DNA of 64,000 nucleotides, from positions 217,266 to 281,265 of the forward strand of contig DKFP01000009.1 of the NCBI GenBank assembly GCA_002452405.1. The letters are read 5' to 3'. The position numbers were made by a program, and so were the translations under genes. The notes under the pieces are model-generated. The model saw only the letters and a list, made by a program, of their open reading frames with translations, did not search any database and was not told where the DNA came from. Source of the DNA: Deferribacteraceae bacterium UBA6793. GTDB lineage: Bacteria > Chrysiogenota > Deferribacteres > Deferribacterales > Geovibrionaceae. Below are positions 53,201-59,928 of this stretch, piece by piece. Numbering within the stretch: position 1 is the first letter of the stretch; each line of letters starts with the position of its first letter.

Positions 53201-54843
53201 CTTACTGAGTATGTGAATGTATCGCCTGCGTCAGCATCGGTTGTGCTGAGTGCACCGATAACTGCTCCTGCCGAATTCTCAGAAACTGTGTTAGCTGAGA
53301 GGCTAACTGCAGTCGGCGCGTAATTCACATTGGTCACGTTTACTGTAAATGCCTGAGATTTTGTAAGACCACCGCTGTCAGTTGATGTCACGGTAACGCT
53401 TACTGTCGGTTCCGTTTCATAATTCAGGCTTGTCCCGCTTATCAGTTTGAGGTTGCCGTTAACCACTTCAAATCTATTGTCGCTTACTGTGTATGTGAAT
53501 GTATCGCCTGCGTCGGCATCGGTTGTGCTGAGTGCACCGATAACTGCTCCTGCCGAATTCTCAGAAACTGTGTTAGCTGAGAGGCTAACTGCTGACGGGG
53601 CATCATTTACGTTGGTTACGTTTACTGTAAATGCCTGAGATTTTGTAAGACCACCGCTGTCAGTTGATGTCACGGTAACGCTTACTGTCGGCTCCGTTTC
53701 ATAATTCAGGCTTGTCCCGCTTATCAGTTTGAGGTTGCCGTTAACCACCTCAAACCTATTGTCGCTTACTGAGTATGTGAATGTATCGCCTGCGTCAGCA
53801 TCGGTTGTGCTGAGTGCACCGATGACAGCGCCCGCTGAGTTCTCCGCAACGGTGTTAGCTGAGAGACTAACTGCTGACGGGGCATCATTTACGTTGGTTA
53901 CGTTTACTGTAAATGCCTGAGATTTAGTCAGCCCGCCGCTGTCGGTGGATGTCACGGTAACGCTTACTGTTGGCTCAGTCTCGTAGTTCAAACTTGTCCC
54001 GCTTACCAGTTTGAGATTGCCGTTAACCACCTCAAATCTGTTGTCGCTTACTGTGTATGTGAATGTATCGCCTGCGTCGGCATCGGTTGTGCTGAGTGCA
54101 CCGATAACAGCACCAGCTGAGTTCTCCGCAACAGTGTTGTCTGAAAGGCTAACCGCAGTTGGAGCTTCATTCTGTTTTGGGCTATCCGAAGAACCTCCTG
54201 AGTCTCCACCTCCGGATGCAACAGCAACGCCAACCCCCGCAACAACCGCCAATGCAGATGCTGCAAGTATTTGCGTTCCAGTTATTGCGGATGCAGTTGC
54301 TACTGAACTTCCGGCAGAACTTCCAGCCGCCTCATAAGCAGCAAGAGAAACCATGGACTGATATGCATTGTCAGAAAGCCCGGTCTCTGCATCAGACATA
54401 AGATATTCAACATAATCATGAACAGCCTGAGTTATTTCTCCTGAAATTTCATAAAAATGCCCTTCGTGATAATACTTAATGGATCCTGTATCGGTAATAA
54501 GATAATCAGGTGTTATATCTGAAGCGGAACTGGAATCAGCAATAACAATTTTCATATAATCGCGGATGAACTTAGCAACACTTTCATCATGAGCCGTAAC
54601 AGAGTCAACAAAATTGTTTAAATCAGCAGCCAAAGCCTCGTCAACCTGAACAGTTAAAACATCATTCCCAATATCAACGTTATCATTTTTTTCATTATTT
54701 TCGGCTTTATCAATACTCGCAAATGCCGAACTGTGTTTCATAATTCCAATAAACAACAAAGACATCATAATAACACTGCCGGAGTTATTTTTCTCCGTCA
54801 GAACGTTTGCAAAACGACGAAAAGAAATTTTACGTTTGCTCAT
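47242..54843 (-). CDS. Giant type I-secreted RTX protein with cadherin-like, VWA and lipase domains
   Basis: A 2533-residue protein. The start at 54843 follows GGAG by 6 bases; the frame is open to 55044 without support. After an N-terminal region with a hydrophobic patch (about 24-42) and a Gly/Ala stretch near 190-215 like the prefix of Bap adhesins, five 94-residue cadherin-like modules follow (225-694), each with TDADAGDTFTY and LNYETEP. RTX repeats (GGxGxDxxx) are at about 960-1010, 1500-1550, 2050 and 2185-2230. A von Willebrand A domain near 1300 has an intact metal site (DTSGSMSG). A class-3 lipase domain (about 1590-1850) has SFRGTDS and the nucleophile elbow GHSLGGA. The exporter genes follow in the same operon. 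Probably a calcium-folded surface adhesin with lipase activity. Confidence 0.85.
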   Translation of the reverse strand: MSKRKISFRRFANVLTEKNNSGSVIMMSLLFIGIMKHSSAFASIDKAENNEKNDNVDIGNDVLTVQVDEALAADLNNFVDSVTAHDESVAKFIRDYMKIVIADSSSASDITPDYLITDTGSIKYYHEGHFYEISGEITQAVHDYVEYLMSDAETGLSDNAYQSMVSLAAYEAAGSSAGSSVATASAITGTQILAASALAVVAGVGVAVASGGGDSGGSSDSPKQNEAPTAVSLSDNTVAENSAGAVIGALSTTDADAGDTFTYTVSDNRFEVVNGNLKLVSGTSLNYETEPTVSVTVTSTDSGGLTKSQAFTVNVTNVNDAPSAVSLSANTVAENSAGAVIGALSTTDADAGDTFTYSVSDNRFEVVNGNLKLISGTSLNYETEPTVSVTVTSTDSGGLTKSQAFTVNVTNVNDAPSAVSLSANTVSENSAGAVIGALSTTDADAGDTFTYTVSDNRFEVVNGNLKLISGTSLNYETEPTVSVTVTSTDSGGLTKSQAFTVNVTNVNYAPTAVSLSANTVSENSAGAVIGALSTTDADAGDTFTYSVSDNRFEVVNGNLKLISGTSLNYETEPTVSVTVTSTDSGGLTKSQAFTVNVANVNDAPSAVSLSANTVAENSAGAVIGALSTTDADAGDTFTYSVSDNRFEVVNGNLKLISGTSLNYETEPTVSVTVTSTDSGGLTKSQAFTVNVTNLTENIFVTGTVGDDNYDYSTLLNNYTIIGLAGDDTILTDGGRDLIRPGEGADIVDTGSGDDTVVLVGTTGVNQYSSSDITNPGGTTLNLSGVLSLADLNNRSVSEAAVGEQLNGGAGTNTLVIYGNVDMTGMNVAGFQQILVNSTLTMTAQQFNSMGISFIKGDGESTLVITNDTGSPITVDLSGIDFSEFKTLNIGSDVTVVADQSDVQSLRYITGEGSLQASQNDGGLDLSGKLISTQVLNSTGVVDDGSVHNGTVVSGDIIIGTEGNDTLTGSDLGDRIEGGAGNDTIIGGSGNDIIRGGGGVDTMEGGDGDDIFVVVGDLSTGGKVDSAQDTEVLGEQLTNYNGMDFNEDESGSVEIIRGGDGNDTLYVYGTADISNYILDSIENIEIRSDVIFSAGQLSVISGLTGDGSSTIRIVNTGDTPMDIDLTQLNLSYIGQIDVGDNVNLKISSLDDLGGARILTGSGSFEALNGSISLPNTFTVQSGLQFNQIDSTQAVNLENVVHNHGDITGGAGDDYLIGSDYSDKFNGTSGDDVYVGNKGDDTFLITDVGDKIILDNGGVDTLDLSRLASGADINLKSGGTVGNDISIQLGAGNTLGAIGQIASNFNIMIIMDTSGSMSGTRLIQAKQAAIALLDAYDELGNVSVKLVRFSDSVQYTDWVDIDSATDLINGLYADGGTYYDDAINAAMNYYDLDDEGKFYDNGLNYSFFLSDGEPNYGITSTLENTWENFLIEHNIFSDALGFGGLDYDDIEYLNPIAFDGTKVEEPADDHSTGEKDASITIDVNNLEDALLEQARVDFVENVIGTSGDDTITGNSLDNIIKGGAGNDIMQGGVGNDTIIGGDGDADMAVFSGNSDQYNFSSVGGNLIVSVADGENLKDGTDTIYSSTEYLVFNNISMKFTDLYAAAESGFDNTNPIKELAVFASAAYESSTYRESLSDTWAFMNLDSNGELSLAANADSMFTNENVAALIAVHGDSLVLSFRGTDSIFSATDSDALEWVLQGDHYEKFQDSADNKNLLQAIYDYVSDDSNGIKNVYVTGHSLGGAMVTWYLCDDAIGGNALVNSGVNVYGASFAAPEALDWDVSHDFSLDNRIDYFKIEVAHDPVADVVQILEHFVESAINYVVSKGMSGLAEHGFSKLSELVADYSTNFVKYYNATMAFLKDAYPDIVTGSTFLEKLIGNLTTYIASMVDSLDVNSLITANNIIGDDAGTHINVDALTFNSLLADIPLLGLYYQVKLHGMDESYLAQIEKMDEVGFTHDLDFITHYTNIGGVEGEVDTYDPVKLSDYGEIVGDVPSMDHLIEDMQSAIGFITSILPFPFADEIGGINNLIDMDREYFSAERYTDNQILIGTNNSDILIGDAVGSSNGSDDIFYVGGGSDDVYGHQKNPFSDTAYDDDGGTDTVVYQFENTYIFKGNLNHGNMTGDFNHEIDSILNLGGTNKVVLNVDGTPDNLWDIEQLHFVDKGVNADYANHEFIGNDSTNFIVGSETGDVIYDNGGNDYVYGGAGSDEFYMGEGSDRVHGGSGIDMAFYDGNINDYSIYVQNSTLIVNDNDGNVDALYSVESLSFGGQSLIDTSFFVIWGNQAYENTLSNTGYVYETLLEMYAPVVGYSDGDYDDYMTMYGNVNYAPDNSISLFYTITEDDTSWNVLDTDEAWTFEIRLDDSYLPSAYIAYQNDNINEIQVRNPFDTSIMHIDNHPVFFVEDENDNPFLTFYEDYGSSDTIADSIADIGGWLYTSDVDMKNVSAVYGDGTTVRLYTSGDSLSNHSYLDEYDADFDDMYINNLDNSLLYEVADAESSQNELPYKLAGIDNGDMAMGMLFDDTKLANLGHYDIV
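52762..54171 (-). repeat. Five tandem 282-bp coding repeats
   Basis: Five copies of a 282-bp unit encode the cadherin-like modules of the giant RTX protein. The copies are nearly identical at DNA level, including silent sites, with a few shared variants (for example TYTVSDN or TYSVSDN, and NDAPSAV or NYAPTAV), which points to recent copying between units. Unit number may change by recombination and could be wrong in short-read assemblies. Confidence 0.9.
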
Positions 54844-55088
54844 AATGTACTCCATTAAATAATATAATACGTCAAAAAAATAACATGATGAAACTGCATC
54901 ATCAACACAATTTGCACATAAATGCACAATTATGCATCTTTGTGTTAAAAATTTCACATGTTTAACAACATCTGCACAGGAAAAACATACTACTTTAATT
55001 TTAAAACTTCTTAAATGTGATATTGCATGTGATATTTTCACCAAAACACCATAGGATTTTTCATAATCTACACCATATACTGAAAGAC

Positions 55089-55167
55089 GAGATGCTTAAC
55101 CCACAAAGGGTTCACAAAGGCAAACAGAAAGACTGTCTGTGCCAAGAATGAAATGACAACGCTATCT
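55089..55167 (+). repeat. Dispersed palindromic repeat, copy G (degenerate)
   Basis: About 79 bp starting GAGATGCTTAACCCACAAAGGG and ending GACAACGCTATCT, with the left arm well kept and the right arm decayed (CCAAGAATGAAATGAC). It lies upstream of the RTX gene. Confidence 0.7.
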
Positions 55168-55611
55168 AATTTTAATAGGTGTCGTTTATTACAGGATATG
55201 CTCTGGTAGCATATGACACGATAGATAACGCATATTTTTGAACAACAAGCAGATAAAATATTTAACTCTAAATTCATTTTTTACTATGAAAAGATGAAAA
55301 TTAATCAGCAAACAGATATAACAATACGAAACATAGGCACCACATGAATGTACTTGTTCATCATATTTCAGAAGCGGTACAGTAGTCACGCTCAGGTCAT
55401 AAACTGCCCCATGGAACCTTCTTAGTCCACGACATCTCTGTCTGCCGCGTTGCTCGTCAGTTGTTCATAGTGAACGATACCAATAAGTCCCCTACTTCTG
55501 TTAAAGCTGTAAGCAGCTTTAACAGAAGTAGACCATGTTATAGTTTTTGTCCGGTTATTCTCAAGTCTCCCAACTTCAGGCTGCGGGACACGTTGGATGT
55601 AAAAGTAGCCA
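55168..55611. other. Non-coding region left of the tRNA-Arg island
   Basis: No gene is seen in these 444 bp. Short frames here have no family features. The stretch holds an 18-bp perfect hairpin at 55492-55531 and, from about 55543, the decayed 3' part of an AlbA_2-type gene on the minus strand. It may be the worn remains of an older insertion next to the tRNA-Arg site. Confidence 0.5.
55492..55531. repeat. Perfect 18-bp inverted repeat
   Basis: Arms CTACTTCTGTTAAAGCTG (55492-55509) and CAGCTTTAACAGAAGTAG (55514-55531) pair without a mismatch around a TAAG loop. No T-run follows on either side, so it is not an ordinary terminator. A second small dyad, GTTCA-TAG-TGAAC, lies just upstream at 55463-55475. 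Confidence 0.8.
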
Positions 55612-55878
55612 TCAGGAAGTTATAAGTAAACGTAAATGCGCTTTGGTCATGTTTCTCTTGGAATAGGTGTTATGTACAATTGCGTTGATTATCGCCTCTC
55701 TGAGAGCCTTCGGGTCATATGGTCTGCTTTCTATCTGTTCTTTTGATGTTATCCGGGCAACGGTTTTGTTCTCAAGCTTCGGCTTGTCCAGCACCTGTAT
55801 GGTCGAACAGCAACCATAATGCTTTTTATCATCATCGTTAAGTTGACGTTTGTACTCAAACCTGTTCGTTTCGGTCAT
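55543..55878 (-). pseudogene. Decayed AlbA_2-domain (Schlafen/RecG-like) regulator gene, copy 1
   Basis: Remnant of a gene for an AlbA_2 DNA-binding/ATPase-like regulator. An early piece (TETNRFEYKRQLNDDD) is joined to the later DPKALREAIINAIVHNTYS segment, so most of the middle is gone. The frame then ends, and a second frame continues with SAFTFTYNFLMATF, which in whole proteins lies ~35 residues further on; thus there is also a deletion with a frameshift. The end (KLGDL) matches the start of the HTH piece at 57299-57603, but its HTH is lost. Not expected to work. Confidence 0.65.
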
Positions 55879-55933
55879 ATTGCCCTCATCAGCAATTTTA
55901 AACGTTATGAACAAAGATATAAACTGGCAAACA

Positions 55934-56009
55934 AAAAAAGCCGAAGCACTTTCGTACTTCGGCTTAATTTACGCGCCTGAAGAGATTCGAACTCCTAACC
56001 TTTTGATCC
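55934..56009. repeat. Island border: 76-bp direct repeat of the tRNA-Arg 3' end (distal att copy)
   Basis: Exact 76-bp copy of 58339-58414. It holds the last 38 bases of tRNA-Arg(ACG), up to just before the anticodon, plus the tRNA terminator hairpin AAGCCGAAG / CTTCGGCTT. This is the usual mark left by an element that inserted into the 3' end of a tRNA gene. Confidence 0.9.
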
Positions 56010-56099
56010 TTAGAAAAACGAGATATAGAAAAATCTGTTTGTTTATCAATCTACTTCAAAACTATTTGAAGCATTTTTGAAGCAGTGGATAAACCATCT

Positions 56100-57302
56100 T
56101 TAATTGAAATGAATATTTGCATATTTGAGTTTTTCGATTTCTTTAACAATATTTTCTATCGTTCCAAAGGTTTTCTTTTCTTCAAATATGAGAAACTTCT
56201 TAATTAAAGAATCCAAATATGACCATATTTCATTCAAATCCTTAGTATTAATTTTCTTGTTTCCGTTATGCACAATACCTGACCGCTTAGCATACAGTTC
56301 TTTAATGTCTTTTTTGATTTTTAGTCGTGAATCATAATCATCTCCAACTAGCAAAGCTGTAATTTCTGCAATGCTACTGCTTATTGAACCAGAGAGATCA
56401 CTCGCACATAGAATTTCAAGAGCAACAACTGATTTTAAGAATGCACTTTCTTTTGAATGTTCTTTATACGCTTCCGCAATCCACTTTACAGCCAAAATAA
56501 TGCGTTTTTCAATATCAGTAAGTTTACTACTACCAACAAGTTCAAAAAGTTTCATGATTAACGGGTCTGTGACTTTTTCAATTGCAGAAAATGTCATATC
56601 TTGAATTGCACCTTTGCCTTCATCTGCAATCTTTGTTGGTAAGCCTTCGCAAAAAATAAATGATCTGAATGTTCTATTTACACTAAAGTCTGTTATACCA
56701 ATATCTAAATCCTTTGCATCCCCTATTAAGTATCTTATAACAAAATCAAATTGTTCAAATAAAATATTAGCGTCCTCTCTTGCTTTATCTGGTTCTGACG
56801 CTTCAACCGTGACTTCTATAACACAGCTTGTTTCTGGTGCGAGTGATATTTTTTTTTGTTCTAGTAATGTTGTAACTGTAGATGAATTATGGATTGTAAA
56901 AAGACCAAGTTTTGTAAAATCTTGGTCTAGTTCTAAACCATATATTTCCCTGTATACAGTAAAATCCTTAACAGGTAACTCTTTATACTTTTTTACTAAT
57001 TTTAAAACATCGTCATTTTCTACCTTTGATGAAGAATGAGATTTATCCTTAATAATTTCAATAATATCATTTTTGAAATAGCGAAAACTGACTTTTGAAT
57101 TGAAAAATGTTAAAGAATCATAAATATCAGTCATTATTTGATGAAATTCGTTTTTGTCTTCAGGATTAATTTTGAAGCCGTTTGATTCTAAAAAACCATA
57201 TGAGTAAAAGCAATCTTCCTTGTTTGTTATAGATTTCTCTTTAGCCAGTCCAATCAGAGTATTTAATTTATCAGTAATATGCTGATATTTAGAGTCTTTC
57301 AT
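56100..57302 (-). CDS. HEPN-domain protein in the tRNA-Arg island
   Basis: A 400-residue protein. The C-terminal third (about 255-390) is all-helical and has the HEPN-type motif R-X4-H in AKRSGIVHNGN (near 338), preceded by the conserved SAFLKSVVALEILC helix; this layout is like the ApeA-type HEPN family. HEPN proteins are often RNA-cutting toxins in defence against phage. The N-terminal two-thirds is not recognised. The gene is far richer in A+T than the sulfate or nitrogenase genes, a sign of transfer. The start at 57302 overlaps the stop of an upstream HTH piece (ATGA). It lies between the att repeats with higBA. A defence role is an inference. Confidence 0.6.
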   Translation of the reverse strand: MKDSKYQHITDKLNTLIGLAKEKSITNKEDCFYSYGFLESNGFKINPEDKNEFHQIMTDIYDSLTFFNSKVSFRYFKNDIIEIIKDKSHSSSKVENDDVLKLVKKYKELPVKDFTVYREIYGLELDQDFTKLGLFTIHNSSTVTTLLEQKKISLAPETSCVIEVTVEASEPDKAREDANILFEQFDFVIRYLIGDAKDLDIGITDFSVNRTFRSFIFCEGLPTKIADEGKGAIQDMTFSAIEKVTDPLIMKLFELVGSSKLTDIEKRIILAVKWIAEAYKEHSKESAFLKSVVALEILCASDLSGSISSSIAEITALLVGDDYDSRLKIKKDIKELYAKRSGIVHNGNKKINTKDLNEIWSYLDSLIKKFLIFEEKKTFGTIENIVKEIEKLKYANIHFN

Positions 57303-57603
57303 TTTACCACCCATTTCCCGCCGAAAGTGCCTTGTCGATCGATATAGTCGTTCTCTCGCAGGAATCTGATGTTGTTTTCTATTGCTGTTTCAGAAATTCC
57401 AATTTTTTCAGACAATTGAGGTGTAGATATTTCCGGATTCTCCATCACCAGCCTGACAATTTTTTGTCTGTTCTCGTTCAAATCCCCCAACCTCATACTG
57501 GATACAAATGTGGTCTTCAGGAAGTTCTCCGTAAACGTAAATATGCTTTCGTCAGCATCTTGTTCCTCGGAGCAGAATACCCCGTCAGAAACTCCCTTTT
57601 ATA
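57299..57603 (-). pseudogene. AlbA_2-type regulator remnant with C-terminal HTH, copy 2
   Basis: The last 65 codons (57496-57299) form an intact winged helix-turn-helix (TPQLSEKIGISETAIENNIRFL) like the C-terminus of AlbA_2-domain regulators. Upstream, one frame reads GYSAPRNKMLTKAYLRL and stops, and another reads SIFTFTENFLKTTF and runs into the HTH; whole proteins have ~35 residues between these parts. The same break is present in copy 1, so both descend from one already damaged gene. The HTH piece may still be made, since the HEPN gene starts within its stop. Confidence 0.6.
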
Positions 57604-57622
57604 AAAAAAGAAGTCCGCAGTC

Positions 57623-57970
57623 TCACACTCCAATCAGCGATTCATAAGGAATATCAAGTTCCTTGTGGAGGCTTTGAATCATGCGGAGGTTGAGTTTGCG
57701 TTTTTTGTTCATGACTTCGCTCACCCTGTTTTGACCGCCGAAAGATTTTTCAATGTCCTTATTGGTGAGACCCATCTGCTCCATACGGAATTTGATTGCC
57801 TCAATGGGGTCAGGGGTATCTATAAAAAAATGATTGTCCTCGTATTTTTCAACAAGCAGAGACAAAACCTCAAGTTCATCAAGGCTGTCCTGATCTTCTT
57901 TATCCATCAGCAAATCTATTCTGTTAAGAGCTTTATCATAATCTTCTTCAGTTTTTATCGGTCTAAGCAT
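57623..57970 (-). CDS. higA: HigA-type antitoxin
   Basis: A 115-residue antitoxin with an acidic N-terminal part (KTEEDYDKALNRIDLLMD) and a C-terminal Xre-like helix-turn-helix (MGLTNKDIEKSFGGQNRVSE, then NLRMIQSLHKELDIP). The start at 57970 has AGAGG 6 bases upstream; the frame is open further but overlaps higB. It follows higB directly, the toxin-first order of higBA systems, and would bind HigB and repress its own operon. It lies inside the tRNA-Arg island, where such pairs keep the element in the cell. Confidence 0.85.
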   Translation of the reverse strand: MLRPIKTEEDYDKALNRIDLLMDKEDQDSLDELEVLSLLVEKYEDNHFFIDTPDPIEAIKFRMEQMGLTNKDIEKSFGGQNRVSEVMNKKRKLNLRMIQSLHKELDIPYESLIGV

Positions 57971-57971
57971 C

Positions 57972-58265
57972 TCACACCTCTGCGGCGTTAATTTTGTCAT
58001 ATTCCTTGTGTGTGCCGACAAATCGGATAAACACAATCTCTGCCTTATAATGTATTTTAACTATTAGCCTGTACTTATTTCCGCAAATATTGAAAACCAC
58101 TCTATTATCGGCAATCAGGCTTGCACTGCGGTATTTTTCCTTTATTGACGAAAAATCGTGCCATTTTTCCTGCCTTACTTCGTAATACCATGCCTCAAGC
58201 TGGTTCTTACTGTCGTGATATTTTGCATAAAACTCAACCAGAGTCTTTTTCGCAATTATTCTCAT
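57972..58265 (-). CDS. higB: HigB-type mRNA interferase toxin
   Basis: A 97-residue toxin of the HigB family (RelE-like fold), which cuts mRNA on the ribosome. Typical segments are ARNOLD-like basic strands here read as IADNRVVFNICGNKYRLIVKI and the end IRFVGTHKEYDKI, the family hallmark. Its gene ends 1 bp before higA. It is the gene nearest the intact tRNA-Arg inside the island. Confidence 0.87.
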   Translation of the reverse strand: MRIIAKKTLVEFYAKYHDSKNQLEAWYYEVRQEKWHDFSSIKEKYRSASLIADNRVVFNICGNKYRLIVKIHYKAEIVFIRFVGTHKEYDKINAAEV

Positions 58266-58338
58266 AACTAAAAATAATTGAGCAGTCTTTGATTGTCAAT
58301 AAAATTTTCCCGTTTTGGGATACTTTAATAAATACGAC

Positions 58339-58414
58339 AAAAAAGCCGAAGCACTTTCGTACTTCGGCTTAATTTACGCGCCTGAAGAGATTCGAACTCC
58401 TAACCTTTTGATCC
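58339..58414. repeat. Island border: 76-bp direct repeat at the intact tRNA-Arg (proximal att copy)
   Basis: Partner of 55934-56009, identical over 76 bp; the copies part at the next base (G here, T there). Because this copy joins the intact tRNA, the inserted DNA is the ~2.4 kb between the two copies. Confidence 0.9.
58343..58370 (-). terminator. Terminator of tRNA-Arg
   Basis: Stem AAGCCGAAG / CTTCGGCTT (9 bp, 10-base loop), followed by TTTTTT on the minus strand. It lies 6 bp after the tRNA and is part of the duplicated att segment. Confidence 0.85.
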
Positions 58415-58450
58415 GTAGTCAAATGCTCTATCCAGTTGAGCTACAGGCGC
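58377..58450 (-). tRNA. tRNA-Arg (anticodon ACG)
   Basis: 74 bases on the minus strand. Acceptor stem GCGCCTG / CAGGCGC, D-arm GCTC...GAGC, anticodon stem TTTGA / TCAAA around loop CTACGGA, giving anticodon ACG (read as ICG), and T-arm AGGAG-TTCGAAT-CTCTT. CCA is not encoded. It is the insertion site of the island on its 3' side. Confidence 0.93.
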
Positions 58451-58497
58451 AGGGAGGGAATATATATAGTATTTAAATGGCTTTGTCAACAGCCTAA

Positions 58498-59712
58498 TCA
58501 ATAAACTGCGGCAAAATCTTTGATTTTTGTTTCAGCTTCGACTTTAATCTTCTGCAACTGTTTCTCACTAAGCTGTATTCCTGTGCGGTAAAGTGCGGCG
58601 GAAAGACCATCGTCCATTTTTTCCGTGCGGACATATTCCAACATGTTACAGGCAAGGTGCAGTATCTTAGTCTCGTTCATAAACTGATTGTCTTTCAGAG
58701 TTGAAGAAAAAAGGAGCGGCATATAGAATTCTTCGGAGAACTTCCATTTTTTCATAAGAGTTCCGCCGACCAGAATATTATTCTGCTCCGCCATTTTTCT
58801 GTAACTACCGCCTTTGACATCCTCCGGATTTTCACCTGAAAGGTAGTCGGAAATTATCGCCAGTATAAATATCTCCCCTATTTTGGAAAGCAGCCCCACA
58901 GAATACATCTGCCCTTTCGAACAAACCTTGAAAAATTCTGACATGACATAGCAAAGCGCCGCGATAGTCTGGGAATCCCTGATGGCAGTTTCGATTTCCT
59001 CAGCAAAAAGAAGGTTTTTATTCGCAGCAATGGATTTATTTATAAAGTTGACAAGATACGCCTTCACATTGTTGATTCCGAGCCGCACAAGAGCTTTCTG
59101 AACGTCGGCAATGTTGCCATATGTTCCGCTGAAATAGGCTGAATTTGCCATGCGTATTATGCCGGAATGGAGCGCAGGATCAAGTTTCGTCATATCATCG
59201 ATCGCCTTGAAAGAGATGTTATCCTGATCCAGAACGCCGAGAACGCGGATTGCACACTCTCCCTCAACAGGCAGGGTGATATTGCCGCGTGCCAGCATAA
59301 ATTTTATGTGTTCGAATATTTTTTCAGGCGAACGTGTACCGCCCGTTTCTTTCAAATAAGGTTTACATATGCTGGATTTTGACATTATCTCGGCAAAATC
59401 CATCGTCACGGTTTTATGGCTTATAGCTATGACACGGCTGTTAACCACCTGCTGCACAAGGGAATCGTCCACACAAACAATAAAAGTGTGTGTACGTCTT
59501 TCATCAATCAGGTCTTTCAGCCTGTTGTATGTGATAAGGTCGTCTCTGTTTTCTATAATAATCAGCAGCGACGATATTTTTTTATCAACGACAGCACGTT
59601 TAAGACCGACGTTGATAGAATTGTAAGCCTCGTTCACAACGCCGAGCATGTCCATATACGAACTGTAAAAACTTACTATCCTCGGATTGGAGCCAATAAC
59701 TGAGCTTTTCAT
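58498..59712 (-). CDS. HDOD-domain signalling protein
   Basis: A 404-residue cytoplasmic protein. The C-terminal half (about 135-340) is an HDOD domain, with LPVEGECAIRVLGVLDQDNISFKAIDDMTKLDP, the segment IRMANSAYFSG and LGINNVKAYLVNF; such domains resemble HD phosphohydrolases but lack the catalytic HD pair and act in signalling, often in chemotaxis or motility. The N-terminal 130 residues look like a degenerate receiver-like alpha/beta fold without a clear phospho-acceptor. It diverges from a CheY-like gene 216 bp away. Target unknown. Confidence 0.8.
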   Translation of the reverse strand: MKSSVIGSNPRIVSFYSSYMDMLGVVNEAYNSINVGLKRAVVDKKISSLLIIIENRDDLITYNRLKDLIDERRTHTFIVCVDDSLVQQVVNSRVIAISHKTVTMDFAEIMSKSSICKPYLKETGGTRSPEKIFEHIKFMLARGNITLPVEGECAIRVLGVLDQDNISFKAIDDMTKLDPALHSGIIRMANSAYFSGTYGNIADVQKALVRLGINNVKAYLVNFINKSIAANKNLLFAEEIETAIRDSQTIAALCYVMSEFFKVCSKGQMYSVGLLSKIGEIFILAIISDYLSGENPEDVKGGSYRKMAEQNNILVGGTLMKKWKFSEEFYMPLLFSSTLKDNQFMNETKILHLACNMLEYVRTEKMDDGLSAALYRTGIQLSEKQLQKIKVEAETKIKDFAAVY

Positions 59713-59873
59713 TATTCACACATATGCTGCTTTTTTAATCAGCTAGGGTAACACGCATGAAAAAAAGCTGCAATATTTTAATTTTATGAATATGTTCTGA
59801 AAGATGGACAATTAGTTAAGTATAAATTAATAGATTACATAAGAATAACACGCTCTGGCTCTAAAAAAAGCGC

Positions 59874-59901
59874 TTGTATTATGTAAAATAGTACATATAA
59901 T
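59874..59901 (+). promoter_or_regulatory. Promoter of the CheY-like gene
   Basis: TTGTAT (59874-59879) and a consensus TATAAT (59896-59901) 16 bp apart, 27 bp before the ATG. Confidence 0.6.
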
Positions 59902-59928
59902 GTTTATCTATCACCGGAGATTATTTTA

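Noticed and set aside
52762..54171. Regular repeats as a CRISPR array
   Set aside because: The unit is 282 bp and wholly coding, with no short repeats or unique spacers.
52883..54337. Series of similar plus-strand frames spaced 282 or 564 bp
   Set aside because: They are antisense shadows of the tandem cadherin-like repeats.
55189..55389. 66-codon minus-strand frame left of the island
   Set aside because: No family features; mixed hydrophobic and cysteine-rich residues of the kind seen in chance AT-rich frames.
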